Shown piece by piece: positions 8,369 through 17,595 of a stretch of 64,000 nucleotides of DNA (within the stretch, counting starts at the first letter, position 1; each line of letters opens with the position of its first letter). The DNA lies in assembly GCA_028285595.1 (NCBI GenBank), contig JANQOW010000015.1:1-64000 (forward strand). Reading direction: 5' to 3'. The notes under the pieces are model-generated. The model did not search any database and was not told the DNA's origin. It saw only the letters and a list, made by a program, of their open reading frames with translations. A program made the translations under genes and the position numbers. The DNA is from Hyphomicrobiales bacterium. GTDB lineage: Bacteria > Pseudomonadota > Alphaproteobacteria > Rhizobiales > CAJQND01.

Positions 8369-9283
8369 CTAGCTGGCCCGGATTTCAGATTGAATTTGGT
8401 TGAGAAGACGCTTGGTTTCAGAGCCTTCCATCCGCTCAATATCATCTTGATACTTGAGCAAAACGCCCAAAGTGTCATTCACGACGGTGGGATCGAGCGC
8501 CACCTGATCAAGTTCATGCAAGGCGGTGACCCAATCGAGGGTTTCGGCCACACCGGGCGACTTAAACAGATCCTGGCCGCGCAGTTCCTGCACAAACGCC
8601 ACAACCTCTTGCGCAAGCGCCTCAGGCGCGCCGGGAACCCGGGCCTTCAAGATCGCCAGTTCGCGCTCCGCCTCCGGATACCCCACCCAGTGGTAAAGGC
8701 AGCGGCGTTTAAGGGCGTCGTGGATCTCACGCGTGCGGTTTGAGGTGATGATCACAATAGGCGGCTCACCAGCGCTCACCGTGCCAAGTTCCGGAATGGT
8801 GATCTGGAAGTCCGACAAGACTTCCAGCAGAAAGGCCTCGAAGGCTTCGTCCGTGCGGTCCAGTTCGTCAATTAGCAAGACCGGCGCGCCCTCTTTGCCG
8901 GCCTCAAGCGCTTGCAAGAGGGGCCGCTTGATCAAGAAGCGCTCTGAAAACACCTCCCGGCTTGCCTCATCGCGTTTGAGATCGCCGGAGGCCTCCGCCA
9001 AGCGGATCTCAATCATCTGCGCAGCGTAGTTCCACTCGTAGACCGCAGAGCTGACGTCCAGACCCTCATAGCATTGCAGGCGGATCAAAGGCCGGCCGAG
9101 GGCTTGTGAGATCACCTTGGCAAGTTCGGTTTTCCCCACCCCGGCTTCTCCCTCCAGAAACAGCGGGCGGCCGAGCTTGAATGACAAATAGACAACCGTC
9201 GCCAAGGCACGGTCTGCCACATAGTCGGCCGAGGACAAGAGCTCTTGGGTCTCATCGATCGATTGAGGCAACGCGTCTTTCAT
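8369..9283 (-). CDS. coxD: MoxR-type AAA+ ATPase, CoxD family
   Basis: AAA+ chaperone-like ATPase that works with CoxE on the copper/molybdenum active site of CO dehydrogenase in characterised systems. The 304-residue protein has Walker A GEAGVGKT (45-52), Walker B VLLIDELD (135-142), sensor-1 IVIITSNRTREI and the RRC arginine region. The ATG at 9283 matches the family start; the 27 in-frame residues upstream run into a terminator hairpin. That hairpin sits between coxM and this gene, so coxDEF and the cofactor genes are probably expressed at a lower level or from their own promoter. Confidence 0.92.
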   Translation of the reverse strand: MKDALPQSIDETQELLSSADYVADRALATVVYLSFKLGRPLFLEGEAGVGKTELAKVISQALGRPLIRLQCYEGLDVSSAVYEWNYAAQMIEIRLAEASGDLKRDEASREVFSERFLIKRPLLQALEAGKEGAPVLLIDELDRTDEAFEAFLLEVLSDFQITIPELGTVSAGEPPIVIITSNRTREIHDALKRRCLYHWVGYPEAERELAILKARVPGAPEALAQEVVAFVQELRGQDLFKSPGVAETLDWVTALHELDQVALDPTVVNDTLGVLLKYQDDIERMEGSETKRLLNQIQSEIRAS

Positions 9284-9354
9284 CTTAACCAACGTCCTGT
9301 TCTGTGAAGGCCCCAGGGTGGTGGAGTTCGCCACTAAAGATCGTGAGGTCTTCT

Positions 9355-9390
9355 TGAAAAACAAGACCCGCGGGAGAGCTTTCCCGCGGG
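9355..9390 (-). terminator. rho-independent terminator between coxM and coxD
   Basis: A perfect 9-bp inverted repeat (CCCGCGGGA at 9367-9375, TCCCGCGGG at 9382-9390, loop 9376-9381) is followed on the minus strand by TCTTGTTTTTC. It lies 27 nt beyond the coxM stop. It should end or attenuate the coxSLM transcript before coxD. Confidence 0.8.
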
Positions 9391-9417
9391 CCCTTCATGG
9401 TTCTGGTGCCCGATTGT

Positions 9418-10212
9418 TCAGCCGCTGGCGGCCACGGCGCGCTTGGCCATTACGGTGACCAGATGGGCGCGGTAATCGGCGGAGGCATGAATGTCATCGT
9501 TCATGTCGTCCGATTTCACCTTCACGCTGTCCAGCGCGCCGGGAGCGAAGTCCTCCGTCAGGGCTTTTTCCATGGCCTTGTTGCGGTGAGCACTGTCGGT
9601 GGCGCCGGTAACCGCGACCCGAATGCCTTTGCGTCCGTGGTCGGCCACGTAAACACCGACCATGGCATAGCGCGAGGCCGGGTTCGGAAACTTGGCGTAG
9701 GCTCCACGTTTCGGACACGCGAACTCCACTTCCGTGATGATCTCATTGTCTCTGAGGGCGGTTTCAAACAAGCCCTTGAAGAACTTGTCCGCGTCAATGG
9801 TGCGCTTGTTGGTGACGATCTTCGCCGCAAGCGCCAGGCACGCGGACGGATAGTCGGCCGCCGGGTCGTTGTTGGCAATGGAGCCCCCAATCGTGCCCTT
9901 ATTGCGCACGTGCGGATCACCGATCATTCCAGCCAGCGCGGCCAGCGACGGGCAGTGCTTCTGGATGCCGGGATGAGAGGCCACCGTGGCATGGGTGGTG
10001 CCGGCTTTGATGGTCACCTTGCTGGTCGAGGCCTTGATGCCCGAGCCCGCGGCGGCGGCAATGTCCACCACATCCGAAGGGGCAGCAAGACGCTGCTTCA
10101 TGGTGGGCACAAGGGTCATGCCGCCGGACATGGGCACGCCGTCCTCGCTGTCGCGAAGGATTTTTACGGCCTGCTTGATGTCTTTCGGCCGATGATAGTT
10201 GAAGTCATACAT
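9418..10212 (-). CDS. coxM: carbon-monoxide dehydrogenase-like medium (FAD) subunit
   Basis: FAD-binding subunit passing electrons from the iron-sulfur subunit to the quinone pool. The 264-residue protein carries both FAD signatures of the CoxM/CutM family: SGGMTLVPTM (from residue 29) and TIGGSIANNDPAADYP (from residue 107). A good Shine-Dalgarno (AGGAGA) precedes the ATG. The gene follows coxL, giving an S-L-M order, which is the arrangement described for form II CODH-like loci rather than the M-S-L order of form I. Confidence 0.93.
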   Translation of the reverse strand: MYDFNYHRPKDIKQAVKILRDSEDGVPMSGGMTLVPTMKQRLAAPSDVVDIAAAAGSGIKASTSKVTIKAGTTHATVASHPGIQKHCPSLAALAGMIGDPHVRNKGTIGGSIANNDPAADYPSACLALAAKIVTNKRTIDADKFFKGLFETALRDNEIITEVEFACPKRGAYAKFPNPASRYAMVGVYVADHGRKGIRVAVTGATDSAHRNKAMEKALTEDFAPGALDSVKVKSDDMNDDIHASADYRAHLVTVMAKRAVAASG

Positions 10213-10242
10213 AACAGTTATCTCCTGAGAGGGTTCGGCCGA

Positions 10243-12591
10243 TCAAATAGACGCGTTCAGTGCGCGCCAGACGTTCAAGGGAGAGGCAGGCATGTCCATC
10301 TCCTTCACGCCGATCGCATTCGTCACCGCGTTCATCACAGCGGCAGGCGCTGCAATTGCGCCGGCCTCACCGCACCCCTTGATGCCAAGCGGATTGGTGG
10401 GACACTCGGTGACCGTGAAGCCCAGCCGGAACTCCGGGAAGTCCGAAGCTCGCGGCATGCAATAGTCCATGTAGGAGCCTGAAAGGAGCTGGCCCGTACC
10501 ACTGTCATAGACGGCGTTCTCGGTGAGCGCCTGGCCGACGCCTTGCGCGATCCCACCATGCACCTGCCCCTCAACAATGTTCGGGTTGATGATGTTGCCG
10601 AAATCATCCACGGCCACCCAGTCCACGATTTCCGTGACACCGGTTTCCGGATCCACTTCAACTTCGCAGATATGGCACCCGGCCGGGAACGTGAAGTTCG
10701 CCGGGTCATGGAACGCACCTTCCTTCAGACCAGGTTCGATCTGATCGGTGGGGAAGCTGTGGGCAACGTAGGCGGCAAGCGCCACCTCGCCGAAGGCCAT
10801 GGCCTTATCGGTGCCCTTAACGGTGAAGGAGCCATCCTTGAACTCGATGTCGCCTTCAGCCGCTTCCATAACATGGGAGGCCACCTTCTTGGCCTTGGCT
10901 TCCACTTTATCGAGGGCCTTGGAGATCGCGGTCATGCCCACGGCCCCGGACCGGGACCCGTAGGTGCCCATGCCGAACTGGACCTTGTCCGTGTCGCCAT
11001 GAACAATCTCCACCTGATCGATGGGAATGCCGAGCCGGTCGGCGACCAACTGCGCAAACGTGGTCTCGTGGCCCTGACCGTGCGAGTGAGAACCGGTGAG
11101 TACTTCCACGTTCCCCGTGGGATTGACGCGCACTTCGGCGCTTTCCCACAAGCCGACGCCCGCACCAAGCGAGCCCACGGCAGCCGATGGGGCGATGCCA
11201 CAGGCTTCGATATAGGTGGAGAAACCGATGCCGCGCATCTTGCCTTTGCGCATGGACGAGGCCCGGCGTTTTTCAAACTGATCGTACTTGATCAACGCGC
11301 ACGCCTTGTCGAGGCTGTCCTGATAGTCGCCGCTGTCGTAGCACATGATGACCGGCGTCTGGTGCGGATACTCCGTCACGAAGTTCTTTGAGCGGAACTC
11401 GGCAGGATCCATGCCCAGCTCGCGTGCGGCGGTTTCCACCAGCCGTTCCACCACATAGGTGGCTTCGGGCCGCCCTGCTCCGCGGTAAGCATCCACTGGA
11501 GCGGTGTTGGTGTAGACCGTGTCGACCTCAGCATAGATGTTCGGAATGTTGTACTGACCCGACAGCAGCGTGGCATAAAGGTAGGTGGGAACCGAGGACG
11601 CGAAGGTCGACAGATAAGCCCCCAAATTGGCGGTCGTCTTCACCCGAAGCGCCTGTATCTTGCCGTTGGCGTCAATTGCCAACTCGGCTTTGGACACGTG
11701 GTCACGACCATGCGCATCAGCCAGGAAGGCTTCATCGCGTCCGGCCGTCCACTTGATCGGACGTCCAACCTTCTTCGCCGCCCAGACACAAACGGTCTCT
11801 TCGGCGTAGATGAAGATCTTGGAGCCAAATCCACCGCCCACATCCGGCGCGATCACCCGAAGCTTGTGCTCCGGCGCAATGCCGATGAACGCCGACAGGA
11901 CCAAACGCGCCACATGCGGGTTTTGCGACGTGGTGTAGAGGGTGAAACTGTCAGAGCCGCCGTCATAATCGCCAATGGCAGCGCGTGGCTCCATGGCATT
12001 GGGAATGAGACGATTGTTCACCAGATCCAAGGTGGTCACGTGGCTCGCTGACGAAAACGCCTTGGCGGTGGCGTCTTCATCGCCAATAGCCCAATTGAAG
12101 ACCGTGTTGTTGGGAATGTCGTCGTGGACTGAGGCCTTTGCCGTCGCGGCCGTGGCGGTGTCGACCACCGCGGGCAGCACTTTGTAAGACACTTCAACCA
12201 GCTCGGCAGCCGCCTTGGCTTCCGCGTAGCTTTCGGCAATCACCACGGCAACATGGTCACCCACATAGCGCACTTTGCCGGATGCCAAGATCGGGTGCGG
12301 GCCTGCGTTCATCGGCGAGCCATCTTTTGAGTGGATCATCCACCCGCAGATCAGGCCGCCAATGCCGTCCGCTTCCACATCCTTTCCCGTAAACACCGCA
12401 ACAACTCCCGGCGCGGCCTCAGCGGCCTTGGTGTTGATGCGGCCCAGCTTAGCGTGCGCATGGGGGCTGCGAACGAAGTATGCATAAGTCTGCTTTGGAA
12501 GATTGATATCGTCTGTGTAGTTTCCCTGACCGGTGATGAACCGATGATCTTCTTTGCGTGGCACTCTGGCGCCAATACCGCTGTCGCTCAT
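10243..12591 (-). CDS. coxL: form II aerobic carbon-monoxide dehydrogenase-like large subunit
   Basis: Molybdenum-binding catalytic subunit (782 residues) of a xanthine-oxidase-family hydroxylase. It begins with the typical [19 protein letters not shown] lead and has GGGFGSK (molybdopterin binding). The active-site segment is AYRGAGR (encoded near 11473-11493, about residues 367-373). Form I CO dehydrogenases carry AYXCSFR with the copper-ligand Cys, so this is a form II or 'putative' CoxL. The catalytic Glu region [12 protein letters not shown] is near the C-terminus. Form II enzymes often lack proven CO oxidation, so another substrate is possible. AAGGA precedes the ATG. Confidence 0.93.
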   Translation of the reverse strand: MSDSGIGARVPRKEDHRFITGQGNYTDDINLPKQTYAYFVRSPHAHAKLGRINTKAAEAAPGVVAVFTGKDVEADGIGGLICGWMIHSKDGSPMNAGPHPILASGKVRYVGDHVAVVIAESYAEAKAAAELVEVSYKVLPAVVDTATAATAKASVHDDIPNNTVFNWAIGDEDATAKAFSSASHVTTLDLVNNRLIPNAMEPRAAIGDYDGGSDSFTLYTTSQNPHVARLVLSAFIGIAPEHKLRVIAPDVGGGFGSKIFIYAEETVCVWAAKKVGRPIKWTAGRDEAFLADAHGRDHVSKAELAIDANGKIQALRVKTTANLGAYLSTFASSVPTYLYATLLSGQYNIPNIYAEVDTVYTNTAPVDAYRGAGRPEATYVVERLVETAARELGMDPAEFRSKNFVTEYPHQTPVIMCYDSGDYQDSLDKACALIKYDQFEKRRASSMRKGKMRGIGFSTYIEACGIAPSAAVGSLGAGVGLWESAEVRVNPTGNVEVLTGSHSHGQGHETTFAQLVADRLGIPIDQVEIVHGDTDKVQFGMGTYGSRSGAVGMTAISKALDKVEAKAKKVASHVMEAAEGDIEFKDGSFTVKGTDKAMAFGEVALAAYVAHSFPTDQIEPGLKEGAFHDPANFTFPAGCHICEVEVDPETGVTEIVDWVAVDDFGNIINPNIVEGQVHGGIAQGVGQALTENAVYDSGTGQLLSGSYMDYCMPRASDFPEFRLGFTVTECPTNPLGIKGCGEAGAIAAPAAVMNAVTNAIGVKEMDMPASPLNVWRALNASI

Positions 12592-12654
12592 TTGGCATTC
12601 CTTCCTTGGAAAATTCTGTCTGGCTCTGCTGTGCGTTTGGATCGCAGAGCGCGG

Positions 12655-13116
12655 CTACATCTTCTTGGCGCCGGCCTTAATGGCCTTGACGATGTTATGG
12701 TAGCCGGTGCAGCGGCAGATATTGCCCTCAAGCTCATGGCGGATGGTGTCTTCGGACAGCTTCTTGCCGTGCGTGTTCACCATATCGATCGCCGCCATGA
12801 TCATGCCTGGCGTACAGAAGCCGCATTGCAGACCGTGGTGCTGCCGAAACGCTTCCTGCATCGGGTGCAGTGAGCCGTTGGCGACGCCTTCAATCGTCGT
12901 GACCTTGGAGCCGTCACAGGCTGCCGCCAATTCAGTGCAGGCCTTCACGGCCTTTCCGTTCACATGCACAACACAAGCGCCACACTGAGAGGTGTCACAC
13001 CCAACATGCGTTCCGGTCAGTCCGAGGTTCTCTCTCAAGAACTCAACTAAGAGTGTTCGGCCCTCACAAGAACCGCTCACATTCTGGCCGTTCACGACCA
13101 TACTCACTTCTGGCAT
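12655..13116 (-). CDS. coxS: carbon-monoxide dehydrogenase-like small (2Fe-2S) subunit
   Basis: Iron-sulfur subunit (153 residues) with two [2Fe-2S] clusters. The plant-type cluster has Cys at about 40, 45, 48 and 60 (CDTSQCGAC). The C-terminal helical cluster has Cys at about 98, 101, 134 and 136 (CGFC, CRC). The ATG at 13116 is preceded by GGGAGGT at 8 nt and matches the family start; the upstream in-frame extension is dropped. It is the first gene of the cox operon, divergent from the DUF4864 gene. A shared promoter region lies at 13117-13325. Confidence 0.94.
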   Translation of the reverse strand: MPEVSMVVNGQNVSGSCEGRTLLVEFLRENLGLTGTHVGCDTSQCGACVVHVNGKAVKACTELAAACDGSKVTTIEGVANGSLHPMQEAFRQHHGLQCGFCTPGMIMAAIDMVNTHGKKLSEDTIRHELEGNICRCTGYHNIVKAIKAGAKKM

Positions 13117-13325
13117 GTAGCTACCTCCCGCATCACTTCGCGTTATTGTTTCGGTTGTGCGAACTTTCGCGCACCTTCCCTTCACCGGTCAAGGCCTTTG
13201 GCTCTGAACGCCATGTTACTTTTCACCAGCCGGGCAAATCGCACGCGTTCCGCCATTTGACGCCGGCCCATGTGATCTGGCAGCCTGAGTTTTGCGTTAT
13301 TTCTGATGCTGAGTGGAGGAGCCCT

Positions 13326-13766
13326 ATGAAACTTCTGTCCAACTGCGTTCGCGTCGCAAGCGGCCTGCTTGTGATGCTCGTGTTTTCCGTATCGGCGTCG
13401 GCCAATAACTGGAGTGCCAGCGACAAGGCGGAGTTTCAACGCATCATTAGCAGTCAGATCTCAGCCTTTAAGCAAGATGACGCGGCGAAGGCCTATTCGT
13501 TTGCGAGCCCGAGTATCAAGTCCAGGTTCACCACCTCATCCATGTTCATGTCCATGGTCAAGACCGGCTATCCCGCCGTTTACCGCGCGCAGAGTTTCAG
13601 CTTTGAGGGCCTGTCAAAAGAACTTGGCGACCCGACCCAGCGGGTCAAACTCATAGGCCCTGCCGGTGCGACCTGGCTGGCCCTTTACGGATTTCAGCGC
13701 CAACCGGACGGAAGCTGGCGCATCTCGGCGGTGGTTATCGCCAAAGCCCCCTGCGCAGCGGCCTAG
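13326..13766 (+). CDS. DUF4864 family exported protein
   Basis: A 146-residue secreted protein with a signal peptide (VASGLLVMLVFSVSASA, cleavage near residue 26). The mature domain (IISSQISAFKQDDAAKAYSFASP ... GFQRQPDGSWRI) resembles the DUF4864 fold, a nuclear-transport-factor-2-like family of unknown role. The ATG at 13326 has GGAGGA just upstream; further in-frame sequence to 13053 is not coding-like. It is monocistronic and divergent from coxS. A weak inverted repeat follows the stop near 13788-13803. Confidence 0.82.
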   Translation: MKLLSNCVRVASGLLVMLVFSVSASANNWSASDKAEFQRIISSQISAFKQDDAAKAYSFASPSIKSRFTTSSMFMSMVKTGYPAVYRAQSFSFEGLSKELGDPTQRVKLIGPAGATWLALYGFQRQPDGSWRISAVVIAKAPCAAA

Positions 13767-14145
13767 GCGGACATTGCTCGGGGCGAATCTCCCCTGAACC
13801 GGGGAACCGATTCTTCCGTCTCAAAATGGGTCACATTCTCTTTGCGCCCTTAACGGATGGGCTGATGATTGGTCTTTTGCCAGCCCTTGCCCCACTGACA
13901 CTGAACGTTCGACAAGCCAATAATCGTTAGATTTCCGCCGTTTCAGAGCTGCATTCCAGCACGGCGGGTGGATTGGTTACGAATGAGTGAATTAATTGTT
14001 TCGTAATGGATTATGGTTAACAAAAGCATTATAGCGGATTGATACATATGAATATTGTCTCAATTGCATGATGCTGTTCCGCTATCCCGGCCGACCCGGA
14101 ATGTCCAAGTAGTTTGGAAAAACAACGTTTTCGGGTACTGCTAAT
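13767..14145. promoter_or_regulatory. flagellin upstream region with CtrA-like half-site
   Basis: About 380 bases without a gene before the flagellin. The right two thirds are AT-rich. GGTTAACAAAAG at 14015-14026 is identical to a 12-mer inside a full CtrA-type box at 36333-36348. CtrA controls flagellar genes in many alphaproteobacteria, so this may be a CtrA site. No convincing sigma-54 or sigma-28 promoter was found. Confidence 0.4.
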
Positions 14146-15066
14146 ATGAACAGCATTCACACCAATATCTCAGCAATGACTGCTTTGCAGTCGCTCAACA
14201 AAACCAATAAATCGCTTCTGGAGACCCAGAACCGAATTTCCACTGGTTTCCGCGTGGCGACTGCCGCTGACAACGCAGCGTATTTCTCGATCGCAACGAC
14301 CATGCGGTCTGACAATGCCGCCCTATCAACCGTCCAAGATGCACTCGGCCTCGGGGCCGCCGCCGTGGATGTTGCTTATACGGGTCTTGAGAACACCATT
14401 AAGGTGGTCGAAGACATCAAGACCAAACTGGTCGCTGCCCGCGAGCCTGGGGTGAACCGGGTTGCCGTGCAATCTGAGATCAGAGAGCTTCAGGCGCAGC
14501 TTGTGAACATCGGGGATACCGCCTCGTTTAACGGTGAGAACTTCCTGTCGGTCGATTCCAGCTCGCCAGGCTATAACTCGGTCAAAGAGGTTGTGGCGTC
14601 CTTCACACGGACCGGCAGTACGATTTCCATCGGCACGATCGGCATCGATATCACGCAAACCACATTGTTTGACGCAGGCACCGGTACCGGGATCATCGAC
14701 ACAATCTATACGGCCACCAGTGGCGCCACGTTTACGGTCGGGACTCTTGATATTTCCGCTCTCACAGATTCTGCCGCTGACCTCACCGACCTGGAAGATA
14801 TGATCCAGGCCGTCGACACTGCGTTCACGCAGATCACCACAGGTGCCAGTAACCTGGGTGCTGCCATCAAACGGATCGACCTGCAGTCAGACTTTGTCTC
14901 AAGCCTGATGGATGCGATTGAGCGCGGTGTGGGACAGTTGGTGGACGCGGACATGAACGAAGAATCCACCCGGCTACAAGCTTTGCAGGTACAGCAACAG
15001 CTTGGGATCCAATCCTTGAGTATCGCGAACTCCGGCAGCCAGAACATTCTGTCACTGTTCAACTAA
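14146..15066 (+). CDS. fliC: flagellin
   Basis: Filament subunit of 306 residues. The conserved N-terminal D0/D1 helices read SIHTNISAMTALQSL, then RISTGFRVATAADNAAYF. The C-terminal D1/D0 helices end in QSLSIANSGSQNILSLFN. The middle is only about 100 residues, rich in Thr, Ser, Ile and Gly, so the outer domains are minimal, as in several alphaproteobacterial flagellins. No strong Shine-Dalgarno precedes the ATG. No other flagellar gene is nearby. The next large locus encodes glycan synthesis, but no flagellin glycosyltransferase is evident. Confidence 0.95.
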   Translation: MNSIHTNISAMTALQSLNKTNKSLLETQNRISTGFRVATAADNAAYFSIATTMRSDNAALSTVQDALGLGAAAVDVAYTGLENTIKVVEDIKTKLVAAREPGVNRVAVQSEIRELQAQLVNIGDTASFNGENFLSVDSSSPGYNSVKEVVASFTRTGSTISIGTIGIDITQTTLFDAGTGTGIIDTIYTATSGATFTVGTLDISALTDSAADLTDLEDMIQAVDTAFTQITTGASNLGAAIKRIDLQSDFVSSLMDAIERGVGQLVDADMNEESTRLQALQVQQQLGIQSLSIANSGSQNILSLFN

Positions 15067-15108
15067 GCAATCCCAACGGGGGGGCTGAGGGGCAACTCTG
15101 ACCTAGCT

Positions 15109-15130
15109 ACCCTGCCGTTCGCGGCAGGGT
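15109..15130 (+). terminator. hairpin after flagellin
   Basis: Inverted repeat ACCCTGCC (15109-15116) and GGCAGGGT (15123-15130) with a 6-nt loop, 42 nt after the flagellin stop and 33 nt before the next start. There is no T-run after it, so it may be an mRNA-stabilising end or an attenuator rather than a full terminator. Confidence 0.5.
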
Positions 15131-15163
15131 CCATCAGCCAGCTTGAAAGTGTAAGGAGACGTT

Positions 15164-15385
15164 ATGAACGCCAAGATGCCTATTGAAACGAAACCCGTAA
15201 CTCTCAACAGCAATCAGGGCGTGGTCCTCGTCCGTCCCCCTCATGGCGGCGTGACCAATGACCATACGCGGGTTGATCTGGTACTGGCCCGCGGTGCCAG
15301 TCACCTGATGCTCGATGCATCCACCGCCGCCCAGTTGGGCCGCGCATTGATCGATGCCTCGCTGTGCACGAAAGCGCCCTACTGA
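15164..15385 (+). CDS. small hypothetical protein
   Basis: A 73-residue protein with a strong Shine-Dalgarno (AAGGAGA) 5 nt before the ATG. It has no signal peptide or membrane segment. The middle (VDLVLARGASHLMLDASTAAQLGRALIDASL) looks like a small alpha/beta domain. I do not recognise a family. It lies between flagellin and the glycan locus in the same direction and could be read through from the flagellin promoter past the hairpin at 15109. Confidence 0.7.
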   Translation: MNAKMPIETKPVTLNSNQGVVLVRPPHGGVTNDHTRVDLVLARGASHLMLDASTAAQLGRALIDASLCTKAPY

Positions 15386-15554
15386 ATCAGGCAATCTCAA
15401 AAGGCCGCAAAGCTTGCTGATCGCGCACAAATCAGCATAGGCTGACACCGATGTTCGTTGCTTGATTCGGTACTGATCAAATCCCTTTCATTGAGGGTTG
15501 CGGCGGGAACGCGTTCCGCCGCCCCAGGCAACAGCGCATCGGAGTTATCCCGTC

Positions 15555-16706
15555 ATGAATGTTGAGTTTACCGGTCTTCGCCCGCAAGGAGACCGTCTCC
15601 GCTCTCAAATCCTCGCTCGTATTGAAACCGCGCTGGCTCATGGCAAGTTCATCATGGGGCCTGAGGTCAGAGAGCTTGAGCAGCAGCTCGCTGCGTTCTG
15701 CGGCGCCAAACACGCCATCTCCGTGGCGAATGGAACCGACGCGCTGCAGATCTCTCTGATGTGCGCCGGTATCGGGCCCGGCGACCACGTTCTGGTGCCC
15801 TCGTTCACATATACGGCCACAGCCGAAGTGATCTTGGTGCTGGGGGCATCGCCCGTGTTTGTGGATGTGGAACCGGAAACCTTCAACCTGGACTGCGCGG
15901 ACCTTGAGCGTCAAATCAATGCGCACGATCCTGACAAAGGCCCATTGAAAGCGGTTATCGGGGTTGATCTGTTTGGAACGCCGGCGCGCTGGGCGCAGTT
16001 AAAAGCCATTGCCGAGCGACACGGGTTGTTTCTGGTGGCTGATGCTGCCCAGAGTTTCGGCGCCAGATCCGCCGACGGCTCGGTGGGCACGCTTGCTCAT
16101 GTGACCACCGCCAGCTTCTTCCCCGCCAAGCCCTTAGGCTGCTACGGGGATGGTGGCGCCATCTTCACAGACGATGACGAGCTTGCCGAAACCATGCGGT
16201 CCATTCGGGTGCACGGCCAAGGCTCCGAAAAGTATGAAACCGTGCGCGTGGGCGTAAACAGCCGGTTGGACACCATTCAGGCCGCGGTGCTGCTGGCCAA
16301 GCTGAAAGTGTTTGAGGAGGAGCTGGCCAATCGCACCGCTTTGGCGAAGGCCTATGACCGCGCGCTGGGCTCGGTGGTGGAAACGCCGCCCATTCCGGCG
16401 GGCAATGGCACTCGATCGGCTTGGGCCCAATATACGATCAAGGTGGACAACCGGGACGCCTTCAAAACGGCCCTGGCGGAGGCGGGCGTGCCCAGCGCCG
16501 TTTACTACCCGTTGCCCATGCACCTGCAGCCCGCCTATGAGGCCTTTGGCGGTGGTCGCGGTTCTCTGCCGGTGAGCGAAGCGCTTTCGGAACGCGTCAT
16601 CAGTTTGCCCATGAACCCCTACTGGACGAACGATGATCTCAACGCCGTGTGCGAAGGGGTTCGCGCGGCGCTGAGCGAAAGCTCGCACTGGAAACAGGCG
16701 AGCTGA
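15555..16706 (+). CDS. DegT/DnrJ/EryC1/StrS aminotransferase, WbpE-like
   Basis: PLP-dependent nucleotide-sugar aminotransferase of 383 residues. Motifs include SVANGTDALQI, PSFTYTATAEV, DAAQSFGA and the PLP-lysine segment FFPAKPLGCYGDGGA, which is characteristic of WbpE/WlbC proteins. Those enzymes aminate UDP-2-acetamido-3-oxo-glucuronate to the 3-amino sugar. The partner activities, WbpB and WbpD, are present as one fused gene at 25411-27024, which supports this assignment. The ATG at 15555 has GGAG upstream; in-frame sequence before it is ignored. First gene of the plus-strand polysaccharide operon. Confidence 0.9.
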   Translation: MNVEFTGLRPQGDRLRSQILARIETALAHGKFIMGPEVRELEQQLAAFCGAKHAISVANGTDALQISLMCAGIGPGDHVLVPSFTYTATAEVILVLGASPVFVDVEPETFNLDCADLERQINAHDPDKGPLKAVIGVDLFGTPARWAQLKAIAERHGLFLVADAAQSFGARSADGSVGTLAHVTTASFFPAKPLGCYGDGGAIFTDDDELAETMRSIRVHGQGSEKYETVRVGVNSRLDTIQAAVLLAKLKVFEEELANRTALAKAYDRALGSVVETPPIPAGNGTRSAWAQYTIKVDNRDAFKTALAEAGVPSAVYYPLPMHLQPAYEAFGGGRGSLPVSEALSERVISLPMNPYWTNDDLNAVCEGVRAALSESSHWKQAS

Positions 16707-16708
16707 GT

Positions 16709-16729
16709 TTGGGGGCTGCATGCCCCCAA
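16709..16729 (+). terminator. hairpin after the aminotransferase gene
   Basis: Perfect 8-bp inverted repeat TTGGGGGC / GCCCCCAA around TGCAT, starting 2 nt after the stop codon. No T-run follows, so it is probably an attenuator or processing site inside the operon. Confidence 0.45.
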
Positions 16730-16791
16730 GCTCACCTCGAATCAGCTATGGTGATCAGAGGCTGCGCTATTATGCGCCCGGGAAGACATAA

Positions 16792-17595
16792 ATGACCGAT
16801 ACCCACGTTACTGACGAACTCAGGAAGATTGCCGAGCAGGAGTTTCACGACAAGCGCGAGCTCGACCGCGCCAGCATGGACACCGAAGAGTTTGAGCGGG
16901 TCTACTCGAACAAGAAGTGGTACTCGATCACAGCGCCGTCGCGCGCCTTTGTCGACACTTGGCTGTCCAAGCATTGCAACGGCGCGACGGTGTTGGACTT
17001 CGGCTGCGGCCTGGGCGGCAATTCCCTGCGCTTTGCCAAGCATGGCGCCGAGGTCTACGCATTCGATATCTCACAGGAATCGGTGAACACCACAAAGAAA
17101 CTGCTCACCGATCACGGCTACGGTGACAAGCTGCACGCTGAGGTCATGGACGGCGAGAACATGACCTATGCGGACAATACCTTTGACGTGATCGTCTGTT
17201 CCGGGGTGCTTCATCACGTGGATGTGGAGCAGGCGTTTCCTGAGCTCGCGCGGGTTCTGAAGCCCACGGGCAAGATCGTGGCCATGGAGGCGCTTGGGTA
17301 CAATCCGATCATCAGCCTTTACCGCCGCCTCACCCCGTCACTGCGCACGGCCTGGGAAACCGACCACATCCTGACGCACCGCGAACTCAAGATCGCAAAG
17401 CGTCATTTTGACGGTCTGTCCGTGCACTATTTCTATCTGTTCTCGATCCTTGCGGTCCCCTTCCGGAAGACCCGGCTGTTCAAACCGCTTCTGGCAGCTC
17501 TTTCGGCCTTGGATTCTGTTGTTTTGAAGATCCCTGGAGTTCAGCTCATGGCCTGGCAAATGATCTTCTTCCTCAGCAAGCCCAAAGAGAGATGA
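16792..17595 (+). CDS. class I SAM-dependent methyltransferase
   Basis: A 267-residue protein with a Rossmann SAM-binding motif VLDFGCGLGGNSLRFAKHG, acidic strand end AFDIS, and post-motif VIVCSGVLHHVDVEQAF. These are typical of Methyltransf_11/25 proteins. In this locus it could methylate a sugar nucleotide or the lipid-linked glycan, or cap chain growth. The hydrophobic C-terminal third (FYLFSILAVPFRK ... WQMIFFLSKP) suggests membrane association. GGAAG precedes the ATG, and the stop overlaps the next start in an ATGA. Confidence 0.85.
   Translation: MTDTHVTDELRKIAEQEFHDKRELDRASMDTEEFERVYSNKKWYSITAPSRAFVDTWLSKHCNGATVLDFGCGLGGNSLRFAKHGAEVYAFDISQESVNTTKKLLTDHGYGDKLHAEVMDGENMTYADNTFDVIVCSGVLHHVDVEQAFPELARVLKPTGKIVAMEALGYNPIISLYRRLTPSLRTAWETDHILTHRELKIAKRHFDGLSVHYFYLFSILAVPFRKTRLFKPLLAALSALDSVVLKIPGVQLMAWQMIFFLSKPKER

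Noticed and set aside
9397..10482. Long plus-strand frame opposite coxM/coxL
   Set aside because: Antisense shadow of two well-supported genes in high-GC sequence; no motif.
15109..15130. Riboswitch before the small protein gene
   Set aside because: Only one simple hairpin is present; no conserved aptamer-like core could be seen.
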